Shown: positions 8,103 through 15,183 of the stretch, piece after piece | Layout of the letters: each line of letters begins with the position of its first letter | Numbering within the stretch: position 1 is the stretch's first letter | NCBI GenBank assembly: GCA_900548905.1 | Contig: URMK01000008.1 | Coordinates: 62,001 to 126,000 of the forward strand | Direction: 5' to 3' | Origin: an uncultured Lachnospiraceae bacterium | GTDB lineage: Bacteria; Bacillota; Clostridia; Lachnospirales; Lachnospiraceae | DNA: 64,000 nt | Position numbers and translations under genes: made by a program | The notes under the pieces: generated by a model | The model's database searches: none | Told to the model about the DNA's origin: nothing | Seen by the model: the letters and a program-made list of their open reading frames with translations, nothing else

Positions 8103-8933
8103 ATGTCTGATAATATGGAAATAGTAAAGCTGCGTATTCTGATAAGCTTTCTTAAAATGTCGCCGGAAAGCTGTACAGTAACGAAGCTGGCTAAAACCCT
8201 GGGAGAGGAAAAATACACGGTCAGCCGGGGTATGATTGCCCTGGAAAAAGAAGGATTGCTGGATCGCAGCAGTCCCAGGCATCCGAAGCTGACGGCGAGA
8301 GGAATCGCTGCGGCGGAAAAATATGCGGATCGCATGGACATAGCAGTGAACCATCTGATTTATGAAGGGGTAGGGATAACGGAGGCCAAGCAGGATGCCA
8401 CCTATCTGTCCCTGTACTGTTCGGACGAAACCTTTAAGGCAATCCGGGGAATGGAAGAGCGTTACCGTATCAAATACGAGCTTCGCGGCAGGAGGGCTTT
8501 TGACGGGGCTGTCCTTTGCCGTAACCTGAGGGACGGCAGCTATCAGCTGCCTTTCATCATTTACCGGGAGAACGTAAAGGATATGCAGAATATTTCCATG
8601 GCGAATGAAGGCTTTGCCCATCCCTGTGAGCTTATCGTAAAGAAAGATACGGGAACGATACGGCTGCGCGCCGTACCGGTTACCCGTTTCCTGACTGACG
8701 GAACCGGTATACAGGCAAAAATCAGCAGCCTGAAATATTATGACGGGGAAAAATTCTGCGATGCGGAAAAAAATGGAGATTTTATGCAATTTCCTGCCCA
8801 GGCGCTGCATTTTGTGAATATTGGGGAAGAGCCGGGACAAGTGCTGCATGGAAGCGTCTGCCTGAAAATGTCCAGTTCGGCCGGATCCGGATATATGCCG
8901 GAAAGTACAGCTATTTTTACCGTTCTTTTATAA
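8103..8933 (+). CDS. Winged-helix regulator with unknown C-terminal sensor domain
   Basis: A 276-residue protein with GAGGGGAAT before its ATG. Residues about 8-75 form a MarR/DtxR-like winged helix: TVTKLAKTLGEEKYTVSRGMIALEKEGLL then a wing with SSPRHPKLTARG. Residues 90-276 make a larger domain I do not recognise; it contains an RAFDGAVLCRNLRDGSYQLPF stretch and looks like a beta-rich ligand or metal-sensing part. It is the last gene of the riboswitch operon, 27 bases after the CGGC gene, and lies immediately upstream of repeated GTAGC half-sites and a GTTAG inverted repeat, which are candidate operators. A metal or corrinoid-responsive role is likely but unproven. Confidence 0.65.
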   Translation: MSDNMEIVKLRILISFLKMSPESCTVTKLAKTLGEEKYTVSRGMIALEKEGLLDRSSPRHPKLTARGIAAAEKYADRMDIAVNHLIYEGVGITEAKQDATYLSLYCSDETFKAIRGMEERYRIKYELRGRRAFDGAVLCRNLRDGSYQLPFIIYRENVKDMQNISMANEGFAHPCELIVKKDTGTIRLRAVPVTRFLTDGTGIQAKISSLKYYDGEKFCDAEKNGDFMQFPAQALHFVNIGEEPGQVLHGSVCLKMSSSAGSGYMPESTAIFTVLL

Positions 8934-9032
8934 TCATGATTATTGGTAAAATAAATTCGTAGCACATATGCAACAAAAAAGATTGGGGAAAACAGCAGAA
9001 TTAAATAAGGGAATACGAGAGAAAGAGATATG

Positions 9033-9054
9033 TTTGTAGCGCTGATGCTACAAA
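9033..9054. promoter_or_regulatory. Candidate operator: TTTGTAGC inverted repeat
   Basis: TTTGTAGC (9033-9040), six bases, GCTACAAA (9047-9054). Further GTAGC half-sites occur at 8959-8963 and 9098-9102, flanking an extended -10 promoter. No T run follows on either strand that would make it a good terminator. Confidence 0.45.
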
Positions 9055-9080
9055 TTATGGGTGCCTTATTCCGCAATATA

Positions 9081-9089
9081 TGATATAAT
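9081..9089 (+). promoter_or_regulatory. Extended -10 promoter before the CydDC-like operon
   Basis: TGATATAAT matches the extended -10 pattern TGnTATAAT (9081-9089). No good -35 hexamer is visible, as is common for this class. Confidence 0.5.
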
Positions 9090-9107
9090 AACATTCCGTA
9101 GCAGATA

Positions 9108-9136
9108 GAAAGCGCCGCAGGGCGTTTTCTTTAAAA
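9108..9136 (+). terminator. Leader hairpin with T-rich tail, possible attenuator
   Basis: GAAAGCGCC (9108-9116) pairs with GGCGTTTTC (9121-9129) with one G-U pair, followed by TTTAAAAC. It lies between the promoter and the first gene of the ABC operon, so it could act as an attenuator. Confidence 0.5.
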
Positions 9137-9142
9137 CTATAA

Positions 9143-9158
9143 GTTAGAAAAAACTAAC
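9143..9158. promoter_or_regulatory. Candidate DtxR/MarR-type operator GTTAG-N6-CTAAC
   Basis: GTTAG (9143-9147), AAAAAA, CTAAC (9154-9158), 50 bases before the first ABC gene. TTAG/CTAA half-sites are typical of DtxR-like and some MarR-like repressors; the regulator at 8103-8933 is the nearest candidate. Confidence 0.4.
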
Positions 9159-9208
9159 ATGAATAAGCAAAAACAAATAGAAGTAAGCTGCGGATAAGGA
9201 GACACAAA

Positions 9209-10948
9209 ATGATGATTAACAAACGGCTGATTGGAACGGTCAGCGAGAGTAAGAAGTACATAGCGGGGAATGTAGCCTGCCAGTGGATCAGCCTGCTGGC
9301 TAATATAACCATGATTTTTACCATTACCTTTTATCTGCAGGGGCTGATTCGGAAAACCGCAGGCAGCGGCAGCAGTGTCGGCGTGGCCTTGGTTATAGCG
9401 GCCGCCGTCCTGGTACGTTTTGCATGTACGGTCACGGGGAGCCGGATGAGCTATCTTTCCTCGAGGGCGGTAAAGGAAATCCTGCGGGAAAAAATATACC
9501 GGAAGCTTTTAAAGCTTGGCGCATCCTATAAAGAACAGGTCAGAACCTCTGAGGTCGTGCAGGTTTCCGTGGAAGGTGTGGATCAGCTGGAAACCTATTT
9601 CGGGGCATATCTGCCCCAGTTCTTTTACAGTTTATTGGCGCCGCTCACCCTATTTGCCGTATTGGCTTTTGTCAGCCTCCCTTCCGCCGTCGTTCTTCTT
9701 ATTTGTGTGCCTCTGATTCCGATAGCTATTGCTGCGGTGCAGACCTGGGCCAAAAAGCTCCTGTCGAAATACTGGGGGCAGTATACCACCCTGGGGGATA
9801 CTTTCCTGGAAAACCTGCAAGGCCTGACTACGTTGAAAATATACCAGGCGGATGCCTGTAAAAATGAGGAGATGAACCGGGAAGCGGAAAAATTTCGGAA
9901 AATCACCATGAAGGTTCTGACCATGCAGCTGAATTCCATCACCATTATGGATCTGGTGGCCTACGGCGGAGCCGCGCTGGGAATTATCATGGCTGTGACA
10001 CAGTATCAGGCCGGAAAGGTTTCTTTTGCCGGCAGTCTTGCGGTCATTCTTTTGTCCGCTGACTTTTTTATCCCCATGCGTCAGCTGGGGAGCTTTTTCC
10101 ATGTGGCAATGAACGGTATGGCGGCGAGTGATAAAATATTCCGTCTCCTGGATCTGCCGGAGCCGGAAAACGGAAGAGAAACGGTGCCGGCTGAGGACTG
10201 CGGGATTATCTGCCGGGGGCTTTATTTTTCCTATGAAACGGATCGGGAAATCCTGCATGGTGTGGATTTAGAATTTCCCATGGGAGGTTTTACGGCTGTT
10301 GTGGGAGAATCGGGGAGCGGGAAGTCCACGGTGGCATCCATTCTAACCGGAAGGAACCGGGAATATAAGGGAAGTGTGACGATGGGCGGGAAACAGCTTA
10401 CGGATATCCGGGAGGACTGCCTGATGGAACGAGTGACCTATGTGGGGCATAACAGCTGGCTTTTTCAGGGGACTGTCCGGGAAAATCTGCTTGTGGGATG
10501 TCCGGATGCATCCGATGAAATGCTTTGGGCTGTTCTGGAACAGACCAGGCTGGACGGCTTTTTACGGGAGGAGAAAGGCCTGGATACTTTCCTTACGGAA
10601 AAGGGATCCAACTTATCCGGCGGTCAGTGTCAGCGTCTGGCACTGGCCCGGGCACTGCTTCATGATTCACCCATCTATATTTTTGATGAAGCGACCTCCA
10701 ACATTGATGTGGAGAGCGAAGACGATATTATGGAACAGATTATCCGCCTTTCCAAAGAAAAAACAGTCATTCTCATTACCCACCGGCTGGCTAATGCTGC
10801 CGCTGCCGACCGGATCTATTGTATGCAGAAGGGCTGTGCGGCGGAGGCCGGAACCCACCGGGAGCTGGTGGAACGCGGCGGAGTCTATGCAAAGCTGTGG
10901 AATGCCCAGCAGACACTTGAAAATTATGGAAAGGATGAGGAAAGATGA
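9209..10948 (+). CDS. ABC exporter half, permease fused to ATPase (CydD-like)
   Basis: A 579-residue protein with an N-terminal membrane domain (six segments, residues about 15-310) and a C-terminal ABC ATPase. Walker A GESGSGKST is near residue 366, the signature LSGGQCQRLALARA near 469 and Walker B IYIFDEATSNID follows. The membrane part resembles the CydD/CydC class of thiol or heme-related exporters more than drug exporters. It overlaps by 4 bases with the next gene, which encodes the second half, so the two form a heterodimer. Downstream YgbA_NO and DUF454 genes are often found with this type. The substrate is not shown by sequence. Confidence 0.82.
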   Translation: MMINKRLIGTVSESKKYIAGNVACQWISLLANITMIFTITFYLQGLIRKTAGSGSSVGVALVIAAAVLVRFACTVTGSRMSYLSSRAVKEILREKIYRKLLKLGASYKEQVRTSEVVQVSVEGVDQLETYFGAYLPQFFYSLLAPLTLFAVLAFVSLPSAVVLLICVPLIPIAIAAVQTWAKKLLSKYWGQYTTLGDTFLENLQGLTTLKIYQADACKNEEMNREAEKFRKITMKVLTMQLNSITIMDLVAYGGAALGIIMAVTQYQAGKVSFAGSLAVILLSADFFIPMRQLGSFFHVAMNGMAASDKIFRLLDLPEPENGRETVPAEDCGIICRGLYFSYETDREILHGVDLEFPMGGFTAVVGESGSGKSTVASILTGRNREYKGSVTMGGKQLTDIREDCLMERVTYVGHNSWLFQGTVRENLLVGCPDASDEMLWAVLEQTRLDGFLREEKGLDTFLTEKGSNLSGGQCQRLALARALLHDSPIYIFDEATSNIDVESEDDIMEQIIRLSKEKTVILITHRLANAAAADRIYCMQKGCAAEAGTHRELVERGGVYAKLWNAQQTLENYGKDEER

Positions 10949-12603
10949 AAAAAAGAAGCAATGCGGCCGTGTGCGGCCGCCTGATTGGCCTGGTAAAGCC
11001 TTTAACCGGTTATATGCTGCTCGCTGTACTGATGGGGCTTTTGGGACATTTATGTGCCGCTTTTATTACGGTTTTCGGAGGTTATGCCCTGTTGAAGCTT
11101 TTATCCTTTCCGGTTCCGGCCGCGCTTGGAACACTGTTTGTGAGTGTGGGAATTTTTGCAGTACTCAGGGCCTTTCTGCGTTACGGGGAACAATCCTGTA
11201 ATCATTTTATCGCATTCAAGCTTCTGGCATTGATACGGGATAAGGTTTTCCGTGCGCTGCGCAGGCTTTGCCCCGCCAGGCTGGAAGGGCAGAACAAAGG
11301 AAATCTGATTTCCGTCATAACTTCGGATATTGAGCTTCTGGAGGTCTTTTATGCCCATACGATTTCCCCGGCGGCTATTGCCCTGCTGATGTCTTTCTTG
11401 ATGAGTCTGTTTATCGGCCGGTATCACTGGCTGCTGGGAGTGACGGCTGCGGCAGCCTATCTTATGATCGGCGTGGTCATACCGGTTACGGTTTCCCGTA
11501 TCAGCAAAGATGACGGACTCCGGCTTCGGACAAAAGCCGGCCTGCTCAGCGGCTATGTACTGGACAGTCTGCGGGGGCTGTCGGAAACAATACAATATCA
11601 GGGAGGAGAAAAACGGCTGGAGGAAATGAACAGCAGCACAAAACAGCTTTCTGCACAGGAGGCCGAAATGAAAAAAACAGCCGGCCGCAGCATGGCGGTG
11701 ACAAATACGGCGATTCTGTTCTTTGATGCCCTTATGCTGTTTTTCTCCGCAGCCCTGTACCGGCAGGGGGCCGTAGGCTTTGATGGTGTGCTGATTCCGC
11801 TGCTGGCGCTGATGAGTTCCTTTGGCCCGGCAGTGGCATTGGCCGGCCTGGGCAGCACGCTTCAGAATACTTTTGCGGCAGGAAACCGGGTGCTGGATAT
11901 CCTGGAGGAAGAACCCGCCGTGGAGGAAATAACCGGGAATCCGGTACTGGGTTTTTCCGGGGCCAGGGCGGAAGAAATTACCTTTTCTTACGGGGAAGAG
12001 CCTATTTTAACTGATTTTTCCGTGGAGATCCCGGAACATACGGTAGTGGGGATTGTGGGAAAAAGCGGCTGCGGCAAATCCACACTTCTCAAGCTGCTGA
12101 TGCGGTTCTGGGAGGTACAGAAGGGCTGCTTACAGCTCTCGGAGCGGGAAATCAACCGGATTAATACGGAGAATCTTCGGGATATGGAAAGCTTTGTGAC
12201 CCAGGAAACCCATTTGTTTCACGACAGCATCGCCGGAAATCTTCGCATCGCCAGGCTGGAGGCAACGCAGGAAGAACTGGAAGCGGCTTGCAGGAAGGCT
12301 TCGGTCCATGATTTTATCATGACTCTGCCGCAGGGTTATGATACACCCGTAGGGGAGCTGGGGGATACGCTTTCCGGCGGAGAACGCCAGCGTCTTGGGC
12401 TGGCCCGCGCTTTTCTGCATGATGCACCCTTTATCCTGCTGGACGAACCCACGAGCAACCTTGACAGCCTCAACGAGGCGGTGATCCTGAAATCACTATA
12501 CGAAGAACGCCAGGATAAAACCGTGGTTCTGGTATCCCACAGACAGTCCACCATGCGTATGGCGGATGTCGTTTATTCCGTGGAACAGGGGAGGGTGAGT
12601 TGA
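10945..12603 (+). CDS. ABC exporter half, permease fused to ATPase (CydC-like)
   Basis: The 552-residue partner of the preceding exporter half. Six membrane segments occupy residues about 15-310; the ATPase has Walker A GKSGCGKST near residue 371, signature LSGGERQRLGLARAF near 476 and Walker B FILLDEPTSNLDS. In both halves the residue after Walker B Asp is Glu, so both sites appear able to hydrolyse ATP. It starts with ATGA overlap on the previous gene and has GAGGAAAG as ribosome binding site. Its own stop overlaps the start of the YgbA_NO gene by 4 bases, so four genes are tightly coupled. Confidence 0.82.
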   Translation: MKKRSNAAVCGRLIGLVKPLTGYMLLAVLMGLLGHLCAAFITVFGGYALLKLLSFPVPAALGTLFVSVGIFAVLRAFLRYGEQSCNHFIAFKLLALIRDKVFRALRRLCPARLEGQNKGNLISVITSDIELLEVFYAHTISPAAIALLMSFLMSLFIGRYHWLLGVTAAAAYLMIGVVIPVTVSRISKDDGLRLRTKAGLLSGYVLDSLRGLSETIQYQGGEKRLEEMNSSTKQLSAQEAEMKKTAGRSMAVTNTAILFFDALMLFFSAALYRQGAVGFDGVLIPLLALMSSFGPAVALAGLGSTLQNTFAAGNRVLDILEEEPAVEEITGNPVLGFSGARAEEITFSYGEEPILTDFSVEIPEHTVVGIVGKSGCGKSTLLKLLMRFWEVQKGCLQLSEREINRINTENLRDMESFVTQETHLFHDSIAGNLRIARLEATQEELEAACRKASVHDFIMTLPQGYDTPVGELGDTLSGGERQRLGLARAFLHDAPFILLDEPTSNLDSLNEAVILKSLYEERQDKTVVLVSHRQSTMRMADVVYSVEQGRVS

Positions 12604-12953
12604 TGAGGACAACGGCAGAAAAGAGGGAGAGGGAAAGGAAAGTGGTATCTCTGATGATTACTCTTTATTGCAGGAAAAAGCATCATTGTCGGCAGGGCCT
12701 GTGCGGGGAATGCGCCGAGCTGGAAGCGTATGTCTTCGCACGCAGCGGGCATTGCCCTTTCATGGAAACCAAAACCTTCTGCTCAAACTGCCGGGTACAT
12801 TGCTATCGGTTGGATATGCGGAATAAAATCCGGGAGGTGATGCGGTTTTCCGGTCCGCGTATGCTTTTGTATCATCCGGTGCTGGCCCTGAGACATATGG
12901 CGGAGAGCCGCAGAGAGACTAGAGAGCGTGCGAAAGCGTGCGGACAGGAGTAA
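12600..12953 (+). CDS. YgbA_NO family cysteine-rich protein
   Basis: A 117-residue protein of the family named after a nitrous-oxide/nitric-oxide-stimulated gene of enterobacteria. It carries a fixed set of cysteines: YCRKKHHC, GLCGEC, HCPF, then FCSNCRVHCY, which could hold a metal or Fe-S centre, followed by a helical REVMRFSGPRMLLYHPVLALRH stretch characteristic of the family. It is coupled by a 4-base overlap to the CydC-like exporter and followed by a DUF454 gene. Members are repeatedly linked to nitrosative stress or respiratory chain assembly, but biochemical function is unknown. Confidence 0.82.
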   Translation: MMRTTAEKRERERKVVSLMITLYCRKKHHCRQGLCGECAELEAYVFARSGHCPFMETKTFCSNCRVHCYRLDMRNKIREVMRFSGPRMLLYHPVLALRHMAESRRETRERAKACGQE

Positions 12954-12955
12954 AA

Positions 12956-13354
12956 ATGAAAATAAAAAGATTGTTGTTTTTGGTAACAGGCTGCATTTGC
13001 CTGGTGCTGGGAAGTGTGGGCATAGTACTGCCCATCCTGCCCACCGTTCCCTTTTTTTTAGTGACCGTATTCTGTTTCGCTAACAGTTCCCGGAGGCTTC
13101 ATGACTGGTTTGTGGGAACCAATATGTATCAAAAACATCTGGAAGCTTTTGTGAAGAAAAAAGGAATGACGGTAAAAGCGAAGGCGGCGGTTCTTTCGAG
13201 TGTTACCCTTCTGATGGGGATTGGTTTTCTTATGATGAGCCGTGTTCCCGCGGGCAGAGCGGTTCTGGCAGTGGTTTGGGTATGCCACCTTGTTTATTTT
13301 CTGGCGGGGGTGAAAACAATCCGGGAAAATCAGGAAAGCGAAGCGGCCCTGTAA
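12956..13354 (+). CDS. DUF454 (YbaN-like) inner membrane protein
   Basis: About 132 residues. The start at 12956 is preferred because GGAG lies 8 bases upstream, whereas the ATG 18 bases earlier has none. The N-terminal motif LVTGCICLVLGSVGIVLPILPTVPFFL is the hallmark of DUF454, and three hydrophobic segments (residues about 5-40, 73-90 and 95-112) follow. Between them lies a short cytoplasmic part with FCFANSSRRLHDWF. It is the last gene of the CydDC-like operon. Its role is unknown; the frequent neighbourhood with heme, iron or exporter genes suggests an accessory membrane function. Confidence 0.85.
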   Translation: MKIKRLLFLVTGCICLVLGSVGIVLPILPTVPFFLVTVFCFANSSRRLHDWFVGTNMYQKHLEAFVKKKGMTVKAKAAVLSSVTLLMGIGFLMMSRVPAGRAVLAVVWVCHLVYFLAGVKTIRENQESEAAL

Positions 13355-13372
13355 CGGCGGCTGTTTCCTGGG

Positions 13373-13525
13373 AACCGTAACTATTTGCCTGGACGGTTAC
13401 GATTCATGGTAACAGTTCAGCCAATTAACTCGCTTTGCGATGGGCCGGATGCCTGCTGCCACCAGGTTTTCTTACGGTCAGCGCAGTAAATGCGCAGACC
13501 TGTCTGACCTGTTACGATTCATGAA
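13373..13525. repeat. Intergenic GTAAC/GTTAC repeat element
   Basis: The motif GTTACGATTCATG occurs twice (near 13396 and 13512) with GTAACTATT and GTAACAGTT nearby. Similar GTAAC/GTTAC words occur in other intergenic regions at 14758-14771, 55974-56000 and 56100-56112. No coding sequence is seen here. Confidence 0.5.
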
Positions 13526-13555
13526 ACCTTCATAATATCTTAAGCTTTCCTTATA

Positions 13556-13584
13556 TGGACAACGAATACGGCATATGCTATGAT
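13556..13584 (+). promoter_or_regulatory. Promoter for the SH3-domain protein gene
   Basis: TGGACA (13556-13561), 17 bases, TATGAT (13579-13584), 65 bases before the start codon. Confidence 0.55.
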
Positions 13585-13649
13585 TAACTGCATGGGATTT
13601 GTTTGCTGTGGCCCGGAAAAGGCCGTAAACGTTTACAAAGGAAGCAGTT

Positions 13650-14756
13650 ATGGATGATAAAAAAAGAACATCGGGAAATCATAGAAGAAAAAAGAAAAAA
13701 CACAGCTATGGGGCGGCCATGTACCCGACCCTTGCCGTGAGATGGATTAAGAAAAATAAGACAATGTCTATAGCCCTGGCGGCGCTGTTGATAGTGGTGG
13801 CAGGTACCGGTATTCTGGTAGGCTGGGGAATGGGAAAAGGCAGGACGCAGAAGACTGCGGGGGAAACACAGGAAGCTATGGCGGGTTCGGTTACACCTGC
13901 GGAGGAAACGGGAGAGCAGCAGGAGAGCGCTGCGGCCCCTTTGCTGGAAAATGAATATCCGGAGGTCAATGAACTGATTACCAAATATCATCAGGCCCTG
14001 CAGTCGGATGATATGGAGACGATAAAGACACTGTTGGATTATGCGGAGGACAAGGAACTGCTTCGTATGCAGGAGAACGGTTCTCATATTGAATCCTACA
14101 ACAATATCGTCTGTTATACCAAACCGGGCCTGGATACGGACAGCTATGTGGTATATGCCTGTTATGATGTGAAGTTTATGGGATTTGATACCCTGGTGCC
14201 CGGGCTGACTCCGTTTTATGTCAGCCGCGAGGACGATGGGACGTATTATATCCGGGACTGGGAGCATAACCCGGAAGAGGCGGCCTATGCCAATGAGGTG
14301 ACTGCACAGGAGGATGTGGCGGCTCTGTATGAGCGCATTAAGAATGAATCTGCACAGATATTGGCAGGAGATGAAGCCCTTTCCCAATATCTGTCCAGCT
14401 ATCTTAACGATATGATGGTAGCGGTTGGAGAAGCGCTGAAGGAGCAGGAGAACACGCCGGAAACCACGGAGGCACCTGCAGAAAGTACGGCATCTGCGGA
14501 AAGTGAAAGCCAACAGGCACAGGAGCCTTCACAGCCTTCACAGCCCGCCCCTGCTGCGGCAAAGGTCCCTAACAGCGGGGAATTCACGGTATCGGAAACC
14601 GTAAATGTCAGAAAGAGCGCAAATGAGAATTCGGAAAGAATCGGTGTCTGCTATTCCGGTGAAAAGCTGGAAATACTCATGAAACAGGCAGACGGCTGGA
14701 CCAGGGTCAAGTTCAACGGCCAGACAGGTTATGTAAAATCGGATGTTTTGAAATAA
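13650..14756 (+). CDS. Membrane-anchored protein with C-terminal bacterial SH3 domain
   Basis: A 368-residue protein with a basic cytoplasmic tail (residues 1-40), one membrane segment at about 41-60 and an extracellular body. Residues about 95-255 form an NTF2-like or TcaA-like region (EVNELITKYHQALQSDDMETI) that I cannot place firmly. A Glu/Ser/Pro/Gln-rich linker at about 270-310 leads to an SH3b domain (residues about 310-368: VSETVNVRKSANENSERIG, then GWTRVKFNGQTGYVKSDVL). SH3b domains bind cell-wall peptides, so the protein probably sits at the membrane and contacts the wall. It is monocistronic, between its own promoter and a strong bidirectional terminator. Confidence 0.75.
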   Translation: MDDKKRTSGNHRRKKKKHSYGAAMYPTLAVRWIKKNKTMSIALAALLIVVAGTGILVGWGMGKGRTQKTAGETQEAMAGSVTPAEETGEQQESAAAPLLENEYPEVNELITKYHQALQSDDMETIKTLLDYAEDKELLRMQENGSHIESYNNIVCYTKPGLDTDSYVVYACYDVKFMGFDTLVPGLTPFYVSREDDGTYYIRDWEHNPEEAAYANEVTAQEDVAALYERIKNESAQILAGDEALSQYLSSYLNDMMVAVGEALKEQENTPETTEAPAESTASAESESQQAQEPSQPSQPAPAAAKVPNSGEFTVSETVNVRKSANENSERIGVCYSGEKLEILMKQADGWTRVKFNGQTGYVKSDVLK

Positions 14757-14798
14757 TAACGTAACAGTTACCTGATAGAAGGATAAGAAACGGAAAAA

Positions 14799-14830
14799 GG
14801 AACCGCATGTCAGCGATGACATGCGGTTCC
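14799..14830. terminator. Bidirectional terminator between convergent genes
   Basis: A perfect 14-bp stem, GGAACCGCATGTCA (14799-14812) with TGACATGCGGTTCC (14817-14830) and a 4-base loop, lies between the SH3 and GlsB genes. Confidence 0.8.
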
Positions 14831-14861
14831 TCTGCGTTACTTATCAAGATAATCGTGCTTA

Positions 14862-15107
14862 TCAGCTCCGGCCGAATAACTTCTTGCCGATAAAAATAAA
14901 AAGACATGCGCCGATTACGGAAACAATCAGGTTTGCAAAGAAACCGCTGGCATAAAAACCTACCAGCCGGAACAGAAAGCTTCCGATCATTCCGCCCACA
15001 ATTCCCGTAACGATGTTGCGCAGGGTACCGCCCTGTGTATTCATAATTTTACTGGCAATCCAGCCGGCGATAGCACCATATACAATAGATAAAATGAAAG
15101 ATAACAT
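14862..15107 (-). CDS. GlsB/YeaQ/YmgE family small membrane protein
   Basis: An 81-residue, very hydrophobic protein typical of the transglycosylase-associated/GlsB family. Conserved features are AGWIASKIM near the N-terminus, the glycine-rich NIVTGIVGGMIGSFLF and IGACLFIFIGKKLFG at the end, giving three membrane segments. AGGAGG precedes the ATG. Members are often induced by general or cell-envelope stress and may anchor Asp23-like proteins, but no such gene is next to it here. It is monocistronic and faces the strong terminator shared with the SH3 gene. Confidence 0.9.
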   Translation of the reverse strand: MLSFILSIVYGAIAGWIASKIMNTQGGTLRNIVTGIVGGMIGSFLFRLVGFYASGFFANLIVSVIGACLFIFIGKKLFGRS

Positions 15108-15183
15108 TTACAGGCCTCCTTTATCGTGTGTCTGTTACTATCATATACATTTCCGTAAGAAAAAGCAATACGGATTCACGAAA

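Noticed and set aside
7647..8849. Long minus-strand open frame opposite the CGGC and winged-helix genes
   Set aside because: It covers three real plus-strand genes, has no ribosome binding site, and its translation shows no family features.
8738..9094. 118-codon minus-strand frame in the gap before the CydDC-like operon
   Set aside because: It overlaps the end of the regulator gene and the candidate operators, and has no recognisable domain.
10440..11201. 253-codon plus-strand frame across the junction of the two ABC exporter halves
   Set aside because: It is a frame-shifted shadow of the ABC genes, whose domains are intact in the other frame.
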